Shown in pieces: positions 59,940 to 64,000 of a stretch of 64,000 nucleotides of DNA. Position 1 is the first letter of the stretch. The number at the start of each line of letters is the position of its first letter. The notes under the pieces are model-generated. The model ran no database searches. It had not been told where the DNA came from and saw nothing but the letters and a program-made list of their open reading frames with translations. The translations under genes and the position numbers were made by a program. Source of the DNA: Zygotorulaspora mrakii (Eukaryota; Ascomycota; Saccharomycetes; Saccharomycetales; Saccharomycetaceae); assembly GCF_013402915.1 (NCBI RefSeq), contig NC_050719.1, positions 1,364,001 to 1,428,000 on the forward strand, read 5' to 3'.

Positions 59940-60914
59940 ATGGCAGCAAAGCGTTTTTTTACATCGTTGCTATGTGTCTTCTGGTATTCCATGCTGGCTC
60001 TTTTGGCTAAAGGGTCACCAGTTGGCGGAAAGATCACATCGAAGGATTTAGATTTGGAAAATATTTACTCTCCAGACCCACCTGTTACGCACCGCGTGCT
60101 TATGACAATCGAATACTATGATCAGGTAGAAGCTAAAACGGAAAATGAGGAGATTACCATTGAGCTCTTCGGTACCAATACACCCAAGACTGTCCAAAAC
60201 TTTGCCGCACTATGTGTGGGAATGAGATTTGCGTACGAAAATGGTGACCCTGAAGAGATTCATTTTGCAACTTTCAAAGAGAGTCTCTTGCATAAAATCA
60301 TTAAAAATAAACTGATTCAAGGTGGAGATGTTTTTGAAAGGCATATGCCATTATCAATATATGGGCACAATTGGCCAGATGAGAATTTTTTGCTGAAGCA
60401 TGATAGACCAGGCAGATTATCTATGTATAATAAGGGCCCAAATACTCAAGGTTCAGAATTTTTCATTACCACAGATGTTGCACCGGCATCCGAGTTTGAT
60501 ATGAAAAATGTAGTCTTCGGCCAAGTTGTCTCTGGATTGGAATGGCTGATTGATAAAGTCCAATATGTCCCAACTGATGAAAGTGGCAAGCCTCTTAATG
60601 ATGTTATGATAAAATATGTTACAATTGACGAACTCACTTTGGGGAATAAGGACCTTTTACAATCGAATTATATTGAGAAACTCAATCGTTTCAACAGAGG
60701 AGAAATTGCGGAGGGTGTTAATTTTAAATCTATCCTGAAGAAAGGTAATACCGAAAAACAAGAAATGGATGATATCAAGCTTCAACAGCTTGCTAATCCA
60801 TTGAGAAATGTCATGTTTGGAATAATCTCTCTTTGTGGGATATATCTATTAGCTAAATATAGAAGGTTTATTCTCCCAAAATCTTCCAAAATCGTCTCTA
60901 TGAGACATGAGTGA
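59940..60914 (+). CDS. CPR4: Secretory-pathway cyclophilin (single CPR4/CPR8 orthologue)
   Basis: A 324-residue peptidyl-prolyl isomerase-like protein. A hydrophobic signal peptide (MAAKRFFTSLLCVFWYSMLALLA) leads a divergent cyclophilin domain (~55-240): TEFFGTNTPKTVQNFAAL-like (IELFGTNTPKTVQNFAAL), KNKLIQGGDVF, YNKGPNTQGSEFFIT, VVFGQVVSGLEWL. A C-terminal membrane segment (~288-304, NVMFGIISLCGIYLLAKY) ends in a basic tail. Some active-site positions deviate from canonical cyclophilin, as in Cpr4/Cpr8. The frame starts at GTG 59859; ATG 59940 was used. The symbol is given for one member of the CPR4/CPR8 pair. Confidence 0.92.
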   Translation: MAAKRFFTSLLCVFWYSMLALLAKGSPVGGKITSKDLDLENIYSPDPPVTHRVLMTIEYYDQVEAKTENEEITIELFGTNTPKTVQNFAALCVGMRFAYENGDPEEIHFATFKESLLHKIIKNKLIQGGDVFERHMPLSIYGHNWPDENFLLKHDRPGRLSMYNKGPNTQGSEFFITTDVAPASEFDMKNVVFGQVVSGLEWLIDKVQYVPTDESGKPLNDVMIKYVTIDELTLGNKDLLQSNYIEKLNRFNRGEIAEGVNFKSILKKGNTEKQEMDDIKLQQLANPLRNVMFGIISLCGIYLLAKYRRFILPKSSKIVSMRHE

Positions 60915-60972
60915 GTTGAATCTGGTAATTCAGACTTTGGAAATGTAAAATTTTTTAATATCGTTGGAATTT

Positions 60973-62259
60973 TCATTTTATACTTTCTTTAAGTAGACTT
61001 TCTAAGTCTTCTTTGCCCAGATACTTTCCAATAAGTACTAATTTGCATGATGTCATTTTAGGTGATAGCTCACCAGGAAATACATCATAAGTATCTCTTA
61101 CCCCTTGCAATATTTTAACATCGAATCGTTTGGTGTCGTCACTGTGGATGAGTATGAGCCCTTTCGTTCTTTGTATTTCCCAATTGTCTTCTTGCATTCT
61201 CCCACTTCTGAATAAGCTTTCTTGCGAGGCACCAAAAGATTTCCATAGCAATGGCTGGATGAACTTTCTCATAAAGGTTTCATATTCATTTTTGTCCGTA
61301 AGCGGTCTAAAGTCCAGCGTTACTGTGGTCATTCTATGGTCGTGAATTGCTGGTTTCGTTTTTAGCTGCAGGGAAAGTACATCTTTGGAATCATATGCAT
61401 GGAGATCTAGGAGATTATCTAATCCAAGTTCCCCATACTTCGTGAAGAAAATTGGTGCCTCTGCGTTAATACTACGTACTTTGTCTTCCAGCAGTTTAAT
61501 TCTACCTGAATCATGTTCTATTTTATCAAATTTATTAATGAGTATGCGATCTGCCATTGCAAGTTGAAAATGTGCGATCGTTAAGCCATCACCTGCTGCT
61601 ACATTTTCACCATGCCATTGGCTATCCGGAGAATCCTCTAAACATCTTAATATATGTTCCGAGTCCAACACTGTAATGATGCCATCGATATATACACTGC
61701 TGTTCAATCCCTCATCTTGCCAAAACATCTTGGCTATAGGCGCTGGATCAGCGATTCCAGATGTTTCCAATAAGATATAATCAATCTTGCCGGGTGATCT
61801 TTTTATCATGTTTTCAATCGCTTTGACACCTATATTTTGTAAGGAGCAACATAAGCACCCATTTCCTAGATCTAACCATTCTTCATATGCTGCAGAACCA
61901 TTGCGAATAGTCATTGCTTTCTCAATTTCGCTAGACTCTCCAAATTCATTAAGAATGACTGCAATCTTTTTGTCGCTACCTTTCAAGGCAATCATCTCAA
62001 GTAGAGTAGACTTGCCTGATCCCAGATAGCCGGTAATGATGGTGACTGGAATCTTGAAAGATTCATTTATGGATTCCAGCTCTTCATTTTCCTGCTGGAA
62101 ATTCACTCTCGACACTTTATCTGTGCTAACCATATTAACTCCTCCATCAACCTTAACATTACTCAAAAGTTCTTTCAGATTCTCCTCCTCACCCGTAATA
62201 AGACAAGGCAATTCTCCATCTTCATCTTGGTCATGTTTGAAGTTCTTGAGAGCAGGCAT
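60973..62259 (-). CDS. ZNG1: Zinc metallochaperone GTPase (COG0523/CobW family), YNR029C orthologue
   Basis: A 428-residue G3E GTPase that in the Zng1 family delivers zinc to methionine aminopeptidase Map1. The P-loop is GYLGSGKST (77-85). The metal-binding CxCC motif is GCLCC (Cys135, Cys137, Cys138). Other G motifs are ETSGIADPAP and NKFD. An N-terminal extension with GELPCLI (~15-21) may be the Map1-contact motif (inference from vertebrate Zng1). S. cerevisiae YNR029C is 429 residues. It is convergent with the cyclophilin gene, 58 bp apart. Confidence 0.94.
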   Translation of the reverse strand: MPALKNFKHDQDEDGELPCLITGEEENLKELLSNVKVDGGVNMVSTDKVSRVNFQQENEELESINESFKIPVTIITGYLGSGKSTLLEMIALKGSDKKIAVILNEFGESSEIEKAMTIRNGSAAYEEWLDLGNGCLCCSLQNIGVKAIENMIKRSPGKIDYILLETSGIADPAPIAKMFWQDEGLNSSVYIDGIITVLDSEHILRCLEDSPDSQWHGENVAAGDGLTIAHFQLAMADRILINKFDKIEHDSGRIKLLEDKVRSINAEAPIFFTKYGELGLDNLLDLHAYDSKDVLSLQLKTKPAIHDHRMTTVTLDFRPLTDKNEYETFMRKFIQPLLWKSFGASQESLFRSGRMQEDNWEIQRTKGLILIHSDDTKRFDVKILQGVRDTYDVFPGELSPKMTSCKLVLIGKYLGKEDLESLLKESIK

Positions 62260-62459
62260 TTCCTCACAATGTAATCTTCGTACCCGAACTCATTTCATTC
62301 CCCTTCACTACTGAAATTTTCCAACTTCGGAATTGAGCCTTTAAAAAGTCAAAAAAACATGCTTTCATACTAGAAAAGTTATAAAAGGAGTTTTGATAAT
62401 ATGAAAATCCATTGGCTTTTACTCCGTAGTGTTGTAATCTTCCAGTGAAACAAGGTAGA

Positions 62460-64000
62460 ATGCGGTTTTCTTATCTAGATAGTGCTTTTCTAGCTGTGGC
62501 CATAATCTATTTGTACCGAGCACCATTTACAAAGGTGGAAGAAAGCTTCACAATTCAGGCAATCCATGATATTTTGAATTACGGGATATGGAATTTACAG
62601 CCTTACGACCACTTCGTTTTTCCAGGTGCTGTTCCAAGGACATTCGTAGGTCCCTTGATAATTTCCACTATAGCTAGACCATTTGTATCCATTCTGAGCT
62701 TAATTGAAGGCAGAAATTGGAGCACCCAATTTCAAACGCAAATTCTGGTGAGATCAATAATTGCATTGCTCAATGCTCTTTCTTTAATATATTTGAAAAA
62801 TAGCGCACAAGCTTTGCTTGAGATAACTGCTAAGGAAGAACAAATCAAGCAGGATGAGAAACGCGGTGGCGCACTCAGAAAACCAGAGGTTCTTCTCTAC
62901 ACTGTGGGAACGTGGTTTTCTTTATTTATCATGACTGGCTTCCATATGATGTACTATCTGTCAAGACCATTGCCCAATTTTGTTATGACTCTACCCTTAA
63001 CAAATGTGGCAATTAGTTGGATTCTACAAGATAACTATCAGTGGGCCATTTTCCTGGCCTCTTTCACAGCGGTAATCTTTAGGTTGGAAGTTTTGGCATT
63101 TTGTGCAGGAATGGCATTATTTTCCGTTGTTTACAGAAAAATTTCATTCTTTAAGGCAGTTAAATTTGGAATCCTTGGATTTGGTATAGGCATGGGTATT
63201 ACATTGTTCATTGATTCGTATTTCTGGCAATACTGGTGCATGCCTGAAGTTGATTCTTTCATTTTCAATGTTGTCCATGGAAATTCATCCAAATGGGGTG
63301 TCGAACCATTTTTTGCATATTTCACCCATTATTTGAGAATGCTATTCATACCACCCACAATCTTACTCTTGAATTTGCTAGGATTCAAACTTGCTCCAAC
63401 CAATATGAGAATTATCACTTTAGGTTCATTTTTTCATATTCTCGTTCTATCGTTTCAGCCACATAAAGAATGGAGATTCATCGTTTACGCCATTCCATCA
63501 ATTATCCTCTTAGGAAGTGTCGCTGCTGCATACGTTTGGGAAAATATAGAGATAAAAAGCATCAGAAACTTTCTACTGGTCTCTTTAGTTCCATTGTCTC
63601 CGTTGTTCTCCGCAATATTCTCTTTCTGCTTTCTCTATATATCTAGCATGAATTATCCTGGTGGTGAGGCTTTGAGCAATTTTAATCTTATGATAATTAA
63701 CCAGAATATCACCAACGTTACTGTCCATCTTGACGTCCCTATTTGCATGACAGGCGCTACCTTATTCGGCGAGTTAAATCAAGATGTATATGCGGTTTCC
63801 TATGACAGAACAGAGGATCCTGAAACATTGAAGAAATTGTGGCCCTCATTTGATTATGTAATCACAGCACAACCATCAAGCCAGAACTTCCCATTTGAAA
63901 ATGCCACGACAGACAACTGGGAACTTCTACAAACAGCTCAGACTTACGTGGGTCTCGACATGGGATTTTTGAATGAAGAAATTTTTCAAAAGGAATCAAA
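62460..64000 (+). CDS. ALG12: ER alpha-1,6-mannosyltransferase Alg12, 3' end beyond the window
   Basis: The frame runs open from ATG 62460 to the right edge: 513 codons plus two bases, without a stop. S. cerevisiae Alg12 has 551 residues, so the last ~40 are probably outside. The start has APFTKVEESFTIQAIHDIL and the motif DHFVFPGAVPRTFVGP of GT22 family mannosyltransferases. Several membrane segments follow, with LPNFVMTLPLTNVA, LSFQPHKEWRFIVYAIPSI and MNYPGGEAL. Alg12 adds the eighth mannose to the lipid-linked oligosaccharide. Order matches YNR030W. Divergent from ZNG1 across a 200-bp promoter. Confidence 0.95.
   Translation, partial: MRFSYLDSAFLAVAIIYLYRAPFTKVEESFTIQAIHDILNYGIWNLQPYDHFVFPGAVPRTFVGPLIISTIARPFVSILSLIEGRNWSTQFQTQILVRSIIALLNALSLIYLKNSAQALLEITAKEEQIKQDEKRGGALRKPEVLLYTVGTWFSLFIMTGFHMMYYLSRPLPNFVMTLPLTNVAISWILQDNYQWAIFLASFTAVIFRLEVLAFCAGMALFSVVYRKISFFKAVKFGILGFGIGMGITLFIDSYFWQYWCMPEVDSFIFNVVHGNSSKWGVEPFFAYFTHYLRMLFIPPTILLLNLLGFKLAPTNMRIITLGSFFHILVLSFQPHKEWRFIVYAIPSIILLGSVAAAYVWENIEIKSIRNFLLVSLVPLSPLFSAIFSFCFLYISSMNYPGGEALSNFNLMIINQNITNVTVHLDVPICMTGATLFGELNQDVYAVSYDRTEDPETLKKLWPSFDYVITAQPSSQNFPFENATTDNWELLQTAQTYVGLDMGFLNEEIFQKES

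Noticed and set aside
1..64000. CRISPR arrays, rRNA genes, centromere, bacterial-type operons
   Set aside because: No spaced direct-repeat arrays, no rRNA sequence and no CDE-type centromere elements were seen; the content is ordinary yeast nuclear DNA.

Overview
The window is nuclear DNA of a budding yeast of the family Saccharomycetaceae. About 28 protein genes, nearly all intronless, lie on both strands. They include fungus-specific proteins (THR4, TIM23, ARE-type sterol acyltransferase, ATG15, HCM1). There is an intron-containing tRNA-Ser(CGA), and the Ty-like solo LTRs are typical of this group. CTG encodes leucine at conserved leucines (for example in TIM23), so the standard code applies.

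The gene order is diagnostic. Going left to right, the S. cerevisiae counterparts alternate between chromosome XIV right arm (YNR014W?, SMM1, ACC1, TIM23, RCF2, ATP23, YNR021W, MRPL50, MPP6, BUD17, YNR029C, ALG12) and chromosome III right arm (RRT12, IMG1, BUD23, YCR051W, THR4, CTR86, PWP2, YIH1, TAH1, YCR061W, tS(CGA), BUD31, HCM1, RAD18, ATG15). Four genes are single versions of S. cerevisiae duplicate pairs: ARE1/ARE2, RSC6/SNF12, SED4/SEC12 and CPR4/CPR8. This is the interleaving expected of a lineage that split before the whole-genome duplication (Zygosaccharomyces, Torulaspora, Zygotorulaspora, Lachancea or Kluyveromyces type). I cannot name the genus from the sequence alone.

Layout. 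1-4.3 kb: end of a serine-rich gene, an Msb1-like gene and the tRNA dihydrouridine synthase SMM1. 4.3-12.8 kb: ACC1, with an in-frame non-AUG N-terminal extension resembling the mitochondrial HFA1 leader, and a long promoter region shared with TIM23. 13.6-17.5 kb: RRT12-like subtilase, a solo LTR and RCF2. 17.8-40 kb: a compact conserved block covering mitochondrial biogenesis (IMG1, ATP23, MRPL50), ribosome biogenesis (BUD23, PWP2, with MPP6 as RNA-exosome cofactor), sterol esterification, chromatin remodelling, threonine synthesis and signalling. 40-45.4 kb: the accessory zone, with a TenA-like gene, a monocarboxylate-type transporter, a nested cluster of LTRs and the tRNA-Ser gene. 45.4-64 kb: BUD31, HCM1, RAD18, SEC12/SED4-like, BUD17, ATG15, a Zn2Cys6 factor, a secretory cyclophilin, ZNG1 and ALG12, which runs off the end.

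The least conventional signals are these: the apparent dual-product ACC1; three 495-bp solo LTRs with perfect 5-bp target duplications and TG...TA ends, two of them nested in an older element beside a tRNA gene; an array of four TCGGACA motifs upstream of the sterol acyltransferase; a degenerate 20-bp tandem repeat upstream of TIM23; and a C-terminal RDEL on the SEC12/SED4-like protein. No CRISPR array, rRNA, centromere or wholly new multi-gene system was recognised. Start codons were chosen as ATG; several longer open frames begin at GTG or TTG and were trimmed.
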